NCBI GenBank assembly: GCA_020171895.1
Contig: JAIVAN010000003.1
Span: forward strand, 186,001 to 250,000
Length of the DNA: 64,000 nucleotides
Reading direction: 5' to 3'
Source: Bacillus timonensis
GTDB taxonomy: Bacteria; Bacillota; Bacilli; Bacillales; Bacillaceae_L
The translations under genes were made by a program, and so were the position numbers. This document shows positions 1-10,211 of this stretch, piece by piece. Each line of letters starts with the position of its first letter. The stretch's first letter is position 1. The notes beneath the pieces are model-generated. The model made no database searches. It worked only from the letters and a program-made list of their open reading frames with translations, and had not been told where the DNA came from.

Positions 1-1456
1 GGTCAGGACCTGCAGAAATCTTAAAGTCCTTCATATTAATGCTTACGACAACAATAACAAGTCCTTCTTCGGAAAGGATTCGGCGATCTCTAAGAACAAT
101 ATTTCCAATATCTCCGATACCACTTCCATCGATGTATACATTTCCAGAAGGGATTTTACCAGCGACAGAAGTTTCGTTCTCACCGAGTGCAAGAACTTCT
201 CCGTTATCCATAATAAAACAGTTTTCTTCAAGTACACCACAATCAACTGCAAGCTTTGCATGCATCTTCTGCATACGATACTCACCGTGAATTGGCATAA
301 AGTATTTAGGTTTCATTAGACGTAGCATAAGTTTTTGCTCTTCTTGTCCTCCGTGACCAGATGTGTGAATATCACTAAGTGAACCATGGATAACTTCAGC
401 ACCTGCACGATATAGCATATTAATCGTACGGCTAACACTAATCGTGTTACCTGGAATTGGTGAAGAAGAAAATACAACTGTATCACCAGGGATAATTTGA
501 ATTTGACGGTGTGTTCCATTTGCAATACGAGAAAGTGCTGCCATCGGTTCACCTTGACTACCAGTACATAAAATAACGACTTTATCAGCTGGCATGCGAT
601 TAATTTGAGATGCGTCAATAAACGTATCTTTTGGACAACTAATATATCCAAGGTCATGGCCTATATTAATAGCTGCTTCCATACTTCTACCAAATACTGC
701 TACTTTACGGTCGTTTAGGACTGCAGCTTCAACCACTTGCTGCAAACGATGGATATTAGATGCAAATGTAGCAAAAATAATTCTTCCATCAACTTTACGG
801 AAAATATCGTGGATACTCTCACCAACACGTCGCTCTGACATTGTAAAATGAGGAATCTCACTATTCGTACTATCTGAAAGAAGGCAAAGCACACCATCCT
901 TACCTATTTCAGCCATCTTTGTTAAGTTTGCTGGCTCTCCTACAGGAGTAAAATCAAACTTGAAATCACCTGTATGTACAACTTGTCCAGGTGGTGTTTT
1001 AACAACAATTCCGTATGAATCAGGAATACTATGTGTAGTTCTAAAGAAAGTAACTGATGTTTTTCTGAACTTAATTATATCTTCTTCTTTAATCTCAATT
1101 AATTTGGCTTGGCGAAGTAAACCGTGCTCCTCAAGTTTGTTACGAATAAGCCCTAGCGCTAATTTCCCACCATAAATAGGTATATTGATTTCTCTTAAAA
1201 GGTAAGGTATACCACCGATGTGGTCTTCATGTCCATGAGTGATAAAAAGACCTTTAATTTTATCAACGTTCTTAGTTAGGTAGCTATAATCAGGAATAAC
1301 ATAATCAATTCCTAATAATTCATCTTCAGGAAACTTTATTCCCGCATCAATTAATATAATTTCGTCTTGGAATTGAACACCATATGTGTTTTTACCAATT
1401 TCACCTAGTCCTCCTAGGGCGAATACAGCCGTTTGGTCGTTTTTAACAAATTTCAT
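1..1456 (-). CDS. rnjA: Ribonuclease J1, 3' end cut by window edge
   Basis: The gene encodes a dual 5'-3' exo- and endoribonuclease of the metallo-beta-lactamase/beta-CASP family, a central enzyme of mRNA decay and RNA maturation in Firmicutes. The N-terminus reads [20 protein letters not shown]. The zinc-binding motif HGHEDHIGG is at residues 74-82, and the beta-CASP part follows with segments such as LLSDSTNSE and [13 protein letters not shown]. About 485 residues are in the window; the family is near 555, so only the C-terminal part is missing. The start ATG is preceded by GGAG lying in the last codons of rpoY, six bases upstream, so the two genes form one operon (rpoY-rnjA), as in Bacillus. 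No defects are seen. Confidence 0.97.
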   Translation of the reverse strand, partial: MKFVKNDQTAVFALGGLGEIGKNTYGVQFQDEIILIDAGIKFPEDELLGIDYVIPDYSYLTKNVDKIKGLFITHGHEDHIGGIPYLLREINIPIYGGKLALGLIRNKLEEHGLLRQAKLIEIKEEDIIKFRKTSVTFFRTTHSIPDSYGIVVKTPPGQVVHTGDFKFDFTPVGEPANLTKMAEIGKDGVLCLLSDSTNSEIPHFTMSERRVGESIHDIFRKVDGRIIFATFASNIHRLQQVVEAAVLNDRKVAVFGRSMEAAINIGHDLGYISCPKDTFIDASQINRMPADKVVILCTGSQGEPMAALSRIANGTHRQIQIIPGDTVVFSSSPIPGNTISVSRTINMLYRAGAEVIHGSLSDIHTSGHGGQEEQKLMLRLMKPKYFMPIHGEYRMQKMHAKLAVDCGVLEENCFIMDNGEVLALGENETSVAGKIPSGNVYIDGSGIGDIGNIVLRDRRILSEEGLVIVVVSINMKDFKISAGPD

Positions 1457-1462
1457 AAATTA

Positions 1463-1672
1463 TCATATCTCCAATACTTTATAGTCTTCATTTTGTTGTT
1501 CGTATTCTAAATGCGATCCTGTTACCTTTTGAATAAATTCAATATTAATATCACGCTCAATTAGTTTCTCTCTAACTTCGCGCTCAGATTCCGCTTCAAC
1601 ATAAACAGTTTTTGTCTTTTCTCTTACCGGAACCTCGTTAGCAAACTCTTGATAGTACACTTTAAAAACCAT
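1463..1672 (-). CDS. rpoY: RNA polymerase epsilon subunit (YkzG)
   Basis: This 69-residue protein beginning [20 protein letters not shown] matches the small accessory subunit epsilon (DUF1447) that binds RNA polymerase in Firmicutes. The size and acidic, lysine-containing composition fit. The ATG is chosen because AAGGAG lies ten bases upstream; the frame continues another 55 codons upstream without a good ribosome site. It directly precedes rnjA on the same strand, the standard arrangement. Family knowledge links it to polymerase stability and phage defence; nothing in the sequence addresses this. Confidence 0.93.
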   Translation of the reverse strand: MVFKVYYQEFANEVPVREKTKTVYVEAESEREVREKLIERDINIEFIQKVTGSHLEYEQQNEDYKVLEI

Positions 1673-1878
1673 TACAAAATCTCTCCTTAACTTCCGAATG
1701 TTAGATTCGCTTTTTCTATTATATAAAAAAATAACATGTTTTTCATGTTTTTTCTTCCAAACCATCCGATAATAACCATAAAGTGATTTATTTTTTGTAA
1801 AATTATCCTTGTTATCTATTTTAAACCATAATTCCAAAATAGGAAAATATATTATAAAAAAATAAAAATATAAACAAT

Positions 1879-1900
1879 GAGTCCTATTTTAACAGGACTC
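1879..1900 (-). terminator. Candidate terminator after the 23-aa ORF
   Basis: GAGTCC and GGACTC form a short hairpin eight bases past the stop of the small ORF at 1908-1979. The minus strand beyond it is T-rich but has no tight T run, so this is a modest call. Confidence 0.45.
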
Positions 1901-1907
1901 ACTTTTC

Positions 1908-1979
1908 TTAAGCAATGGTCTTCTTTTTTAGCATGTCATTCCACTGTTTGATAAGTTTCTTTCTCAATTTTTGAAACAT
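1908..1979 (-). CDS. Candidate 23-aa basic small protein
   Basis: The reading frame gives 23 residues starting MFQKLRKKLIKQWNDML and ending KKKTIA. Nine of the 23 residues are Lys or Arg, interspersed with Leu, Ile, Trp and Phe in an amphipathic helix pattern. AAAAAGGAG lies ten bases before the ATG, as good a ribosome site as those of the neighbouring genes, and a hairpin follows the stop codon. It lies upstream of rpoY on the same strand. I do not recognise the family. It could be a membrane-active small protein, a leader peptide, or a chance ORF with a lucky ribosome site; coding status is unproven. Confidence 0.45.
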   Translation of the reverse strand: MFQKLRKKLIKQWNDMLKKKTIA

Positions 1980-2170
1980 AATGATTCAACTCCTTTTTAG
2001 TGAGGTATAAAATGATCCTTGTCCAATCACACAATAAGAAAAATCAAACTAGAAGGTACTGGCGGGGATATAGGTATTAGAAGGTGTTCTACTAGTATTA
2101 TTAGTATATGAACATTTAATGTTAAATTTCATGGTTATTCATGGAATATTTTTTTGAGCATTTGTTATAA

Positions 2171-2199
2171 TTGACATTCATAACATCATCAAGTAGGGT
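2171..2199 (+). promoter_or_regulatory. Candidate sigma-A promoter for the EamA gene
   Basis: A perfect TTGACA (2171-2176) is followed after 17 bases by TAGGGT (2194-2199), a weak -10. It lies about 50 bases before the start codon of the transporter gene. Confidence 0.45.
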
Positions 2200-2249
2200 A
2201 TGTTTATTATGGGTAAACAGCCTTTAATCATGTATTTGGAGGTGAATAG

Positions 2250-3158
2250 TTGGCTAAGCTTTATGCTTCACTTATTACATTAAGTTTAATATGGGGAACC
2301 TCCTTTTTATTTATCAAAATTTTACTAGATGATATTGGTGCTTGGGGTGTCGTTTTTGGTCGTTGTTTGTTTGGAGTAATCACATTAATTACAATATTAA
2401 TTATTCGTAAAGAAAAAATTTCATGGAAGACGTTACCTTACCTTTCCATCATTTTAGTTGGACTATTAAATAACGCAATTCCTTGGACGCTTATTTCAAT
2501 CAGTGAGACAAAAATCTCTAGTAGCATGGCTTCTGTAATTAACGCAACAACACCTCTGTGGACAATTTTAATTGGTTTTTTTATGTTTTCTAATCGATTA
2601 AAACTAAAGCAATGGATTGGGGTAGTGATTGGTTTTTTTGGAATTTTACTTCTTTTAAACCTAAACCCTACAAAATTGTTTGAAGAAAGCCTTTTAGGGA
2701 TGGGAACAATGATTGGGGCAGCTATGTGCTATGGTATTGGGACTCAGCTTTCAAAAAAATATTTAAAGTCATTGAGTATTATTCAAATATCTGCAAGTAC
2801 CTTAGTTGTGTCAACAATCATTAGTTATATCTTTATGGTAACCAAGCAAAAACAACTATATTTGCCGATTTATTCATTTCAAACCTTCGTTTCTCTAATA
2901 GGATTAGGTGTTTTTGGGTCGGGTATTGCATACCTTCTATTTTACTACATGGTTAAAGAAGGGAGTCCAGAATTTGCGGCATTTGTCACTTACTTAGTTC
3001 CAATTACAGCTATGTTATGGGGCAAAATTTGGTTGCAAGAAGCGATTTCCTCAAATATGGTAGGAGGACTGTTCTTTATTTTCGTTGGTGTATATTTATC
3101 ATCTTATAAGCGAAAAAACAAAAGTCTACAAGAACAGAAAAAAGTAATAGCAACATAA
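2250..3158 (+). CDS. EamA/DMT-family permease
   Basis: This 302-residue integral membrane protein has about ten hydrophobic segments in two EamA repeats, as in drug/metabolite transporters (RhaT/YdcZ-like). The first segment contains SLIWGTSFLFIKILL, and the first repeat has the typical INATTPLWTILIGF; the second repeat has a corresponding YLVPITAMLWG segment. The C-terminus is basic and cytoplasmic. The start is TTG, supported by GGAGGTG six bases upstream. The next gene (HAD phosphatase) begins 18 bases after its stop with its own ribosome site, so the two may be cotranscribed. Substrate cannot be inferred: the superfamily exports amino acids, nucleotides and other metabolites. Confidence 0.88.
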   Translation: MAKLYASLITLSLIWGTSFLFIKILLDDIGAWGVVFGRCLFGVITLITILIIRKEKISWKTLPYLSIILVGLLNNAIPWTLISISETKISSSMASVINATTPLWTILIGFFMFSNRLKLKQWIGVVIGFFGILLLLNLNPTKLFEESLLGMGTMIGAAMCYGIGTQLSKKYLKSLSIIQISASTLVVSTIISYIFMVTKQKQLYLPIYSFQTFVSLIGLGVFGSGIAYLLFYYMVKEGSPEFAAFVTYLVPITAMLWGKIWLQEAISSNMVGGLFFIFVGVYLSSYKRKNKSLQEQKKVIAT

Positions 3159-3175
3159 AAGTAGGAGAAATATTA

Positions 3176-3952
3176 ATGAATTCTAACAAAATTGTTTTTT
3201 TTGATATAGATGGTACACTTTTAGATCATCAAAAAAACTTACCTAGAAGTACAAAGGAAGCAATTCATCAATTGAAACAAACTGGTGTTCACGTCGCAAT
3301 TGCAACAGGTCGAGCACCATTTATGTACAAAGAGCTAAGAGAAGAATTGGGAATTTCCTCATATGTTAGTTTTAATGGGCAGTATGTCGTCCTAAATAAT
3401 GAGGTTATCTATAAAAATCCACTTTCTAAAAATAGATTAGAGCATATATTAAACTTCTCAAAAGACAAGAAACATCCACTCGTGTATTTAGATCATAATA
3501 CAATGAGAGCTAGTGAAGATAATCACCATTATATACATGAGAGTTTAGGGAGTTTAAAATTTTCGCATCCTGAAGTAGACCCAACATATTTTCTCAATAA
3601 TGAAATTTATCAAGCTTTACTTTTTTGTACAAGTGAAGAAGAACATGAATACTTACAAGCTTATGATGACCTTCACTTTATCCGCTGGCATGATGTCTCA
3701 ATTGATATACTACCAAAAGGTGGTTCAAAAGCTGAAGGAATAAAGCAAATGATACAGAAGTTAAATATTCATGTAGATAATGTGGTTGCTTTCGGTGATG
3801 GATTAAATGATATTGAGATGATTGAATTTGTAGGAACAGGTGTTGCAATGGGGAATGCAAAAGAAGAAATAAAGAACGTTGCGAATGTTGTTACAAAAAA
3901 TGTCGATGACCATGGAATAATCCATGGTTTGGAAAAAATAGGACTCCTATAG
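3176..3952 (+). CDS. ykrA: Cof-type HAD phosphatase (YkrA-like)
   Basis: This 258-residue HAD-superfamily hydrolase has motif I FFDIDGTLLD near residues 8-17 (nucleophile Asp10, acid Asp12), a type C2 cap in the middle, and motif IV VVAFGDGLNDIEM near residue 205, followed by GTGVAMGNA. This layout is that of Cof/YkrA-type sugar-phosphate phosphatases. Synteny with B. subtilis, where ykrA lies by rpoY and def, supports the name. The start ATG follows AGGAG. The gene ends inside a long bidirectional terminator shared with def. Substrate is unknown. Confidence 0.88.
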   Translation: MNSNKIVFFDIDGTLLDHQKNLPRSTKEAIHQLKQTGVHVAIATGRAPFMYKELREELGISSYVSFNGQYVVLNNEVIYKNPLSKNRLEHILNFSKDKKHPLVYLDHNTMRASEDNHHYIHESLGSLKFSHPEVDPTYFLNNEIYQALLFCTSEEEHEYLQAYDDLHFIRWHDVSIDILPKGGSKAEGIKQMIQKLNIHVDNVVAFGDGLNDIEMIEFVGTGVAMGNAKEEIKNVANVVTKNVDDHGIIHGLEKIGLL

Positions 3953-3966
3953 GAGTCCTATTTTTT
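3939..3966. terminator. Bidirectional terminator between ykrA and def
   Basis: A perfect palindrome (3939-3960, TAGGACTCC/GGAGTCCTA) is flanked by A runs on the left and TTTTTT on the right, so it can terminate both converging genes. The ykrA stop codon is within it. Confidence 0.85.
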
Positions 3967-4522
3967 ATCGACCAATTGCAATAGCATTTTGCGGAACAGC
4001 GAAGGGATCTTCACTATTAATATGATCATAAAACATCACGCCATTTAAATGATCAATTTCATGCTGGAAAACAATAGCAGGAAGTCCTTTTAAACGTATT
4101 GTGATATCTTCACCGTCAATATTTACTGCTTTGATCTTAATTCGTGCATACCTAGGTACAATACCAGGAACATCACGATCTACAGATAGGCACCCTTCAC
4201 CAGTAGTCAAGTAGCTTTTTTCGATGGAATGACTGATGATTTTTGGATTAAATAGAGCGTAACTATACAATTCTCCATTCTCATCCGTGACATGTATTGC
4301 AATCATACGCTTCGCTACATTTATTTGAGGTGCAGCTAAACCAATACCAGGTCTAAGTCCATATTTTTGAGAAAGTTCAGGGTCTTGACTGTTTATTACA
4401 TAGTCAAACATGCTTTGAAGGATTGCAATGTCCTCATTTGATGGGGGTATTGTTACTTCTTTCGCCACGTCCCTTAAAGTTGGATGTCCCTCTCTAATGA
4501 TATCTTCCATTGTTATCATCAT
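3965..4522 (-). CDS. def: Peptide deformylase
   Basis: The enzyme removes the formyl group from nascent protein N-termini. All three signature motifs are present: GIGLAAPQ (about residue 60), EGCLSVD (about residue 113) and QHEIDHLNG (about residue 157), which supply the Gln, Cys and two His metal ligands plus the catalytic Glu. At about 185 residues it is the longer Gram-positive type II (Def/YkrB) form. Two ATGs are in tandem (4522 and 4519), both following AGGAG at workable distance; the second gives MITMED, closer to B. subtilis. It is transcribed convergently with ykrA. Confidence 0.95.
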   Translation of the reverse strand: MMITMEDIIREGHPTLRDVAKEVTIPPSNEDIAILQSMFDYVINSQDPELSQKYGLRPGIGLAAPQINVAKRMIAIHVTDENGELYSYALFNPKIISHSIEKSYLTTGEGCLSVDRDVPGIVPRYARIKIKAVNIDGEDITIRLKGLPAIVFQHEIDHLNGVMFYDHINSEDPFAVPQNAIAIGR

Positions 4523-4928
4523 AATCAACTCCTATTTGGAAACAATCAATCGGTATTTTTATACATGAAGCATTCTAGACATAGTCTATCAAAGGATTTA
4601 TGAAAAGAAAACAAATACATATAATTTTTCACTCTATAAGTAAAGCTTAAAAAAGAAAGTAAACTTCCTTCATGGATCCTTCATGGATTTAAAGAATTGT
4701 AAAATTTGAAATGGCATATTGGATTGGACAAGTACATAATATTAAATAAAATAAAATACTTTATTGAAAAAAAGGATTAATGCGTATGTGTATTAGTACT
4801 CTTATAAAGATTGATTAATACTAAAAATGAGTAATAGCCATTTAAAAAATCCTCACTAATCATATTAATCATGATATAAGTCATAATATCATATGTAATA
4901 AATAATAAATTTTTCAATTCAATACGTG
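4523..4928. other. AT-rich intergenic region, no gene seen
   Basis: About 400 bases between the divergent def and ykyA genes. I see no coding frame with a ribosome site. The only local structure noted is a tandem CTTCATGGATC/CTTCATGGATT at about 4667-4690 and several AT-rich short palindromes. Confidence 0.6.
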
Positions 4929-4957
4929 TTGTCAAAAAAGAAAGAAAACTTTATAGT
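4929..4957 (+). promoter_or_regulatory. Sigma-A promoter of ykyA
   Basis: TTGTCA (4929-4934), 17-base spacer, TATAGT (4952-4957); the start codon is 33 bases downstream. Both boxes match the consensus at five of six positions. Confidence 0.7.
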
Positions 4958-4989
4958 AATAGTTGTTAATTAGTTAGGGGGATTATTAA

Positions 4990-5670
4990 GTGAATTTATT
5001 TAAAACAAGAAATATATTTATGTTATTATTACTAATCGCACTTTTAACAGCTTGTAACAATGGTCCTACTCCTCAAGATGAGATTTATAACACTCTTGAA
5101 AATGTAGTAACGAAAGAAGAGCAATTTGAAGCTCAACAAGATCCTCTTGTTCAACTAGAACAACAAGAAAAAGAGATATATGACCAAATAATCACTCTAG
5201 GCATGAAAGAGTTTGATCAAATTGTCACACTATCAAAACAAGCAATATCACTTGTTGAAGAGCGAGAAGCACTTGTTAAGTTAGAAAATGAAAGCATTCA
5301 GGCTTCAAAAAAAGAATTTGATAACGTGCATGCAAGTGTTGAAAAACTAGAGAACGATACTTTAAAGAAAGAAGCTAATGACCTTGTTTCTTTAATGAAT
5401 AGCAGATATGAAAGTTATGAAAAGTTATATACTTTATATACGGAAGCAATTGCGTTAGATAAACAGTTGTATCAAATGTTTCAAAAAGAGGATCTTTCAA
5501 TTGATGAATTAGAGGAACAAATTAATAAGATAAACGAAAGTTACACGAACGTTATGACAGAAAATGATACTTTCAATAAACTGACAGAGAATTACAACAA
5601 AGCAAAAATGGCTTTTTATAAAAATGCTGGACTTGAAGTTGAGTATAAAGAAGAAAGTGAATCAAAATAA
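4990..5670 (+). CDS. ykyA: YkyA-family cell-surface lipoprotein
   Basis: This 226-residue protein has a lipoprotein signal (basic start, hydrophobic run, lipobox LLTAC with Cys22) followed by a Glu/Lys/Gln-rich, almost wholly alpha-helical region with heptad character, as in the YkyA putative cell-wall-binding lipoproteins. Position between def and pdhA matches B. subtilis ykyA. The start is GTG, with AGGGGG upstream. It should be exported, lipidated and anchored on the outer face of the membrane. It is monocistronic, with its own promoter (4929-4957) and terminator (5681-5706). The molecular function is not known. Confidence 0.88.
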   Translation: MNLFKTRNIFMLLLLIALLTACNNGPTPQDEIYNTLENVVTKEEQFEAQQDPLVQLEQQEKEIYDQIITLGMKEFDQIVTLSKQAISLVEEREALVKLENESIQASKKEFDNVHASVEKLENDTLKKEANDLVSLMNSRYESYEKLYTLYTEAIALDKQLYQMFQKEDLSIDELEEQINKINESYTNVMTENDTFNKLTENYNKAKMAFYKNAGLEVEYKEESESK

Positions 5671-5680
5671 TAATGAAGTA

Positions 5681-5706
5681 AAAGACTACGTAAAAGTAGT
5701 CTTTTT
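5681..5706 (+). terminator. ykyA terminator
   Basis: AAAGACTAC and GTAGTCTTT flank a six-base loop and are followed by a T run. The first repeat array begins eight bases later. Confidence 0.85.
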
Positions 5707-5744
5707 TATTTTGTCTACCCTGAAAATAGAACACTGTACTAGGG

Positions 5745-5874
5745 GTGTTAATCTGCGTTGCAGGAACCTCGCTTTCCGTGGGGCGCCACTTGAGCCTCCT
5801 CGGCTGCGCCTGTGGGGTCTCAAGTCTGTCGCATCTCCCACAGGAGTCTCGGTTCCTTCCACTCCGATTAACAC
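5745..5874 (+). repeat. Repeat core 1a, full
   Basis: 130 bp. Stems: GGAAC 5763-5767 with GTTCC 5852-5856; GTGGG 5778-5782 with CCCAC 5837-5841; CTTGAG 5789-5794 with CTCAAG 5819-5824; apical GGC/GCC. Confidence 0.9.
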
Positions 5875-5983
5875 GAATAAATACTTGGATTCAACGTTCT
5901 AAAGCTCTTACTAATTTTCATTCACCATGGTGCAAATTACTTTGCATGAAAGTCTACCCTGAAAATACGTCACTGAACTTAGG

Positions 5984-6112
5984 GTGTTAACCTACGTTGC
6001 AGGAACCTCTCTTTCCGCGGGGCGCTTCTTGAGCCTCGGCTTTTGCCTGTGGGGTCTCAAGTCTAGCGCTATTTCCCACAGGAGTCTCGGTTCCTTCCAC
6101 TTCGGTTAACAC
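5984..6112 (+). repeat. Repeat core 1b, full
   Basis: 129 bp. The CTTGAG/CTCAAG and GGAAC/GTTCC stems are intact. The GCGGG/CCCAC pair carries one mismatch, so this copy is less well paired in that stem. Confidence 0.9.
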
Positions 6113-6243
6113 GCAATAATTCCTAATGGCCAACATTCTATAAACGCAAAAATCAAGTTCACATTTTCATCCTTCATGGTGCAATTCTCAAATTGCATGG
6201 AAGTCCACCCCCGAAAATAAGGATCTAAAACACTATACATGGA

Positions 6244-6298
6244 GTGTTAACCTTCGTTGCAGGACTCTCGCTTTCCGCTGGACGTCACTTGAGCCTCG
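6244..6298 (+). repeat. Repeat core 1c, 55-nt half unit
   Basis: Begins GTGTTAACC and ends at GAGCCTCG, the same point where core 2c ends. The 3' half of the core is absent and the sequence beyond is unrelated. Confidence 0.85.
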
Positions 6299-6690
6299 GG
6301 TGTTGTGAAGAAAAATCACATCTTTTTATAGTACAGGTTATATTGTTGTATTAGTACAGGGTGGATTTGGTGTTGTTTTAGTTCGGATAGATAAAAGTGT
6401 CTTTGAAGATGAAAAACGTTGTGCAAACAGATTGACGAATGAAAAAGGTTTATTGTACACTAAGTCTTGTGAACTTTAAATTGTACTACTTATTCAGTTA
6501 AAATGATTAATACAGATTCACACTTTAAAATAAGTTCATATAAAAAAGATTAAATACAACAACATTCTACTTATATTAAAATGGAATGTTCTGTAAATGT
6601 CTTTTTAATGAGTTTTTTGGGTATCCTATTGCTGTATGTAAATTATAAGATTGCGGTAAAAATGAAAGGTGAAAAGAAAGGAAGAGGTGA
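6299..6690 (+). promoter_or_regulatory. Upstream region of the pdh cluster
   Basis: No gene seen in these 390 bases. Candidate promoters are TTGACG (6432-6437) with TACACT 18 bases on, and TTGTAC (6453-6458) with TTAAAT 17 bases on; neither is strong. A 7-bp inverted repeat, AACATTC (6561-6567) and GAATGTT (6584-6590), lies about 105 bases before the pdhA start and could be an operator. AACATTCTA also resembles the right flank of the repeat family. Confidence 0.4.
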
Positions 6691-7812
<1,122 letters not shown>

Positions 7813-7815
7813 GCC

Positions 7816-8793
7816 ATGGCGCAAATGACAATGATTCAAGCAATCACTGATGCGTTACGCACAGAACTTAAAAAAGATCCCAATGTCTTAGTATTTGGAG
7901 AAGATGTTGGTTTAAATGGCGGAGTATTCCGTGCGACAGAAGGACTTCAAGCTGAATTTGGAGAAGAACGTGTATTTGATACTCCATTAGCTGAGTCTGG
8001 TATTGGTGGTCTTGCCGTTGGTCTTTCATTACAAGGCTATCGTCCGGTTCCTGAAATTCAATTTTTTGGCTTCGTTTATGAGGTAATTGATTCAATTAGT
8101 GGACAAATGGCACGTATGCGCTATCGTTCTGGTGGGCGATATAATGCTCCTGTCACAATCCGTTCTCCATTTGGAGGTGGGGTACATACTCCAGAACTAC
8201 ATGCAGATAGTTTAGAAGGATTAATGGCACAACAACCTGGTCTTAAAGTTGTTATTCCTTCAACTCCATATGATGCAAAAGGTTTATTAATATCTGCAAT
8301 TAGAGACAATGACCCAGTAATCTTCTTAGAGCATATGAAACTTTATCGTTCATTCCGTGGAGAAGTTCCTGAAGAGGAATATACAATTGAAATCGGAAAA
8401 GCAGATGTTAAGCGTGAAGGTAAAGACATTTCTATGATTACTTATGGTGCTATGGTACATGAGTGTTTAAAAGCTGCAGAAGAACTAGAAAAAGAAGGTG
8501 TATCTGCTGAGGTAGTGGATTTACGTACAGTAAGTCCATTAGATATTCCTACGATTATTGCATCTGTTGAAAAAACAGGTCGTGCAATAGTAGTTCAAGA
8601 GGCTCAAAAACAAGCAGGTATTGCAGCTAACGTGGTTGCTGAAATCAATGACCGTGCAATATTAAGCTTAGAAGCACCTGTGTTACGTGTTGCTGCACCT
8701 GATACAGTTTATCCTTTCTCTGCTGCAGAGACAGTTTGGTTACCAAACTATAAAGATGTGCTTGAAACAGCTAAAAAGGTTCTTAGCTTCTAA
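7816..8793 (+). CDS. pdhB: Pyruvate dehydrogenase E1 beta subunit
   Basis: This 325-residue beta chain of E1 begins [18 protein letters not shown] and contains the transketolase-like pyrimidine-binding region ([20 protein letters not shown]) and the C-terminal transketolase domain ([16 protein letters not shown]). It is full length for the family. It follows pdhA after three bases, with the ribosome site in the end of pdhA (GAAGGAG). A terminator-like hairpin lies 13 bases past the stop, before pdhC. Confidence 0.97.
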   Translation: MAQMTMIQAITDALRTELKKDPNVLVFGEDVGLNGGVFRATEGLQAEFGEERVFDTPLAESGIGGLAVGLSLQGYRPVPEIQFFGFVYEVIDSISGQMARMRYRSGGRYNAPVTIRSPFGGGVHTPELHADSLEGLMAQQPGLKVVIPSTPYDAKGLLISAIRDNDPVIFLEHMKLYRSFRGEVPEEEYTIEIGKADVKREGKDISMITYGAMVHECLKAAEELEKEGVSAEVVDLRTVSPLDIPTIIASVEKTGRAIVVQEAQKQAGIAANVVAEINDRAILSLEAPVLRVAAPDTVYPFSAAETVWLPNYKDVLETAKKVLSF

Positions 8794-8805
8794 CAATTTT
8801 AATGA

Positions 8806-8836
8806 AGAAATCAGTCATATGTACTGATTTCTTTTA
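8806..8836 (+). terminator. Intercistronic hairpin between pdhB and pdhC
   Basis: AGAAATCAGT (8806-8815) and ACTGATTTCT (8823-8832) form a perfect 10-bp stem with a 7-base loop, followed by TTTT. It could be a partial terminator or an mRNA processing or stabilising element that separates E1 from E2/E3 expression. Confidence 0.6.
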
Positions 8837-8899
8837 AACATTTAATTAAAGCTATCGTTTAATAAGAAAATTGCAATTTAATTTAGGGAGGCGACTACC

Positions 8900-10207
8900 T
8901 TGGCATTTGAATTTAAATTGCCTGATATTGGTGAAGGTATTCATGAAGGCGAAATAGTAAAGTGGTTTGTAAAACCGGGCGATGAAATTAATGAAGATGA
9001 TGTACTTTGTGAAGTGCAAAATGATAAAGCGGTTGTTGAAATTCCATCTCCTGTAAAAGGGAAAGTGTTAGAACTTCTTGTTGATGAAGGTACTGTGGCT
9101 GTTGTAGGTGACACTTTAATTAAGTTTGATGCACCAGGCTATGAAGACCTAAAATTTAAAGGTGACGATGAGGACAAAGCTCCAAAAGAAGAAAAGAAAG
9201 CTGAAAAAAATGAAGCTCCTCAATCGACAGAAGATCAACCACAAGTTGAAGTTGATGAAAACCGTAGAGTGATTGCAATGCCATCGGTTCGTAAATATTC
9301 TCGCGAAAAAGGCGTAGATATTCGTAAAGTTCAAGGGTCAGGTAAAAATGGACGAGTTTTAAAGGGTGATATAGACTCATTCCTTGCAGGTGGTACTTCA
9401 GTAACGGAATCGGCTCCTGAGGCAAAAGTTGAAGAAACAGCTAAGCAAGCAGAAGTAAAAGTGGAAGAAAAAGCTCCAGCTAAACAACCAATTCCGGCAG
9501 GACAATATCCTGAAACACGTGAAAAAATGAGTGGAATCCGTAAAGCTATCGCTAAAGCAATGGTCAATTCTAAACAGACTGCTCCACACGTTACATTAAT
9601 GGACGAAATCGATGTAACTGAATTAGTGGCACATCGTAAAAAGTTTAAGGCGGTTGCTGCTGACAAAGGTATTAAATTAACATTTTTACCTTACGTAGTA
9701 AAAGCATTAACAAGCGCATTACGCGAGTATCCAACATTAAATACATCTATTGATGATGCAACAGATGAAATCATTCATAAGCATTATTACAATATTGGAA
9801 TCGCAGCTGACACGGAAAAAGGATTGCTTGTTCCTGTTGTGAAAGATGCTGATCGTAAGTCTATTTTTACAATCTCTAATGAAATTAATGAACTTGCTTC
9901 TAAAGCTCGCGAAGGAAGACTTGCATCAGATGAAATGAAAGGTGCTTCTTGTACGATTACTAATATCGGTTCAGCTGGAGGACAGTGGTTTACACCAGTA
10001 ATTAACCATCCTGAAGTGGCGATACTTGGTATTGGTCGCATTGCTGAGAAGCCTGTAGTACGTAATGGTGAGATCGTTGTAGCACCAGTATTAGCACTAT
10101 CATTAAGTTTTGATCACAGAATAATTGATGGAGCTACTGCTCAAAATGCTCTAAATCACATTAAACGTTTATTAAACGACCCACAATTACTGTTAATGGA
10201 GGCGTAA
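8900..10207 (+). CDS. pdhC: PDH E2, dihydrolipoamide acetyltransferase
   Basis: The 435-residue E2 core subunit has three domains in order. A single lipoyl domain carries lipoyl Lys43 in [13 protein letters not shown] peripheral subunit-binding domain near residues 128-165 contains [15 protein letters not shown]. The catalytic acetyltransferase domain ends with the active-site segment SFDHRIIDG. The domains are joined by Ala/Pro/Glu/Lys-rich linkers (about 85-120 and 170-205). The start is TTG, supported by GGGAGGCGA upstream. It is separated from pdhB by 106 bases holding a hairpin, and pdhD follows after four bases. Confidence 0.97.
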   Translation: MAFEFKLPDIGEGIHEGEIVKWFVKPGDEINEDDVLCEVQNDKAVVEIPSPVKGKVLELLVDEGTVAVVGDTLIKFDAPGYEDLKFKGDDEDKAPKEEKKAEKNEAPQSTEDQPQVEVDENRRVIAMPSVRKYSREKGVDIRKVQGSGKNGRVLKGDIDSFLAGGTSVTESAPEAKVEETAKQAEVKVEEKAPAKQPIPAGQYPETREKMSGIRKAIAKAMVNSKQTAPHVTLMDEIDVTELVAHRKKFKAVAADKGIKLTFLPYVVKALTSALREYPTLNTSIDDATDEIIHKHYYNIGIAADTEKGLLVPVVKDADRKSIFTISNEINELASKAREGRLASDEMKGASCTITNIGSAGGQWFTPVINHPEVAILGIGRIAEKPVVRNGEIVVAPVLALSLSFDHRIIDGATAQNALNHIKRLLNDPQLLLMEA

Positions 10208-10211
10208 ATCA

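Larger units (their letters stand above)
5714..6298 (+). repeat. Repeat array 1: full, full, half unit
   Basis: Three head-to-tail units of the intergenic repeat family, period about 240-260 bp. Each unit has a left flank (TACCCTGAAAATAC...), a core bounded by GTGTTAAC and GTTAACAC, and a right flank (AACATTCTA..., TTCATC) leading to a hairpin module (GGTGCAA...TTGCATG). Units 1 and 2 are complete; unit 3 stops after 55 nt of core. Short ORFs across the array have no ribosome sites and are not genes. Confidence 0.9.

Noticed and set aside
5624-5990. Several ORFs of 60-90 codons on both strands across repeat array 1
   Set aside because: They follow the repeat units, have no ribosome sites, and recur wherever the repeat occurs; they arise because the core is GC-rich.
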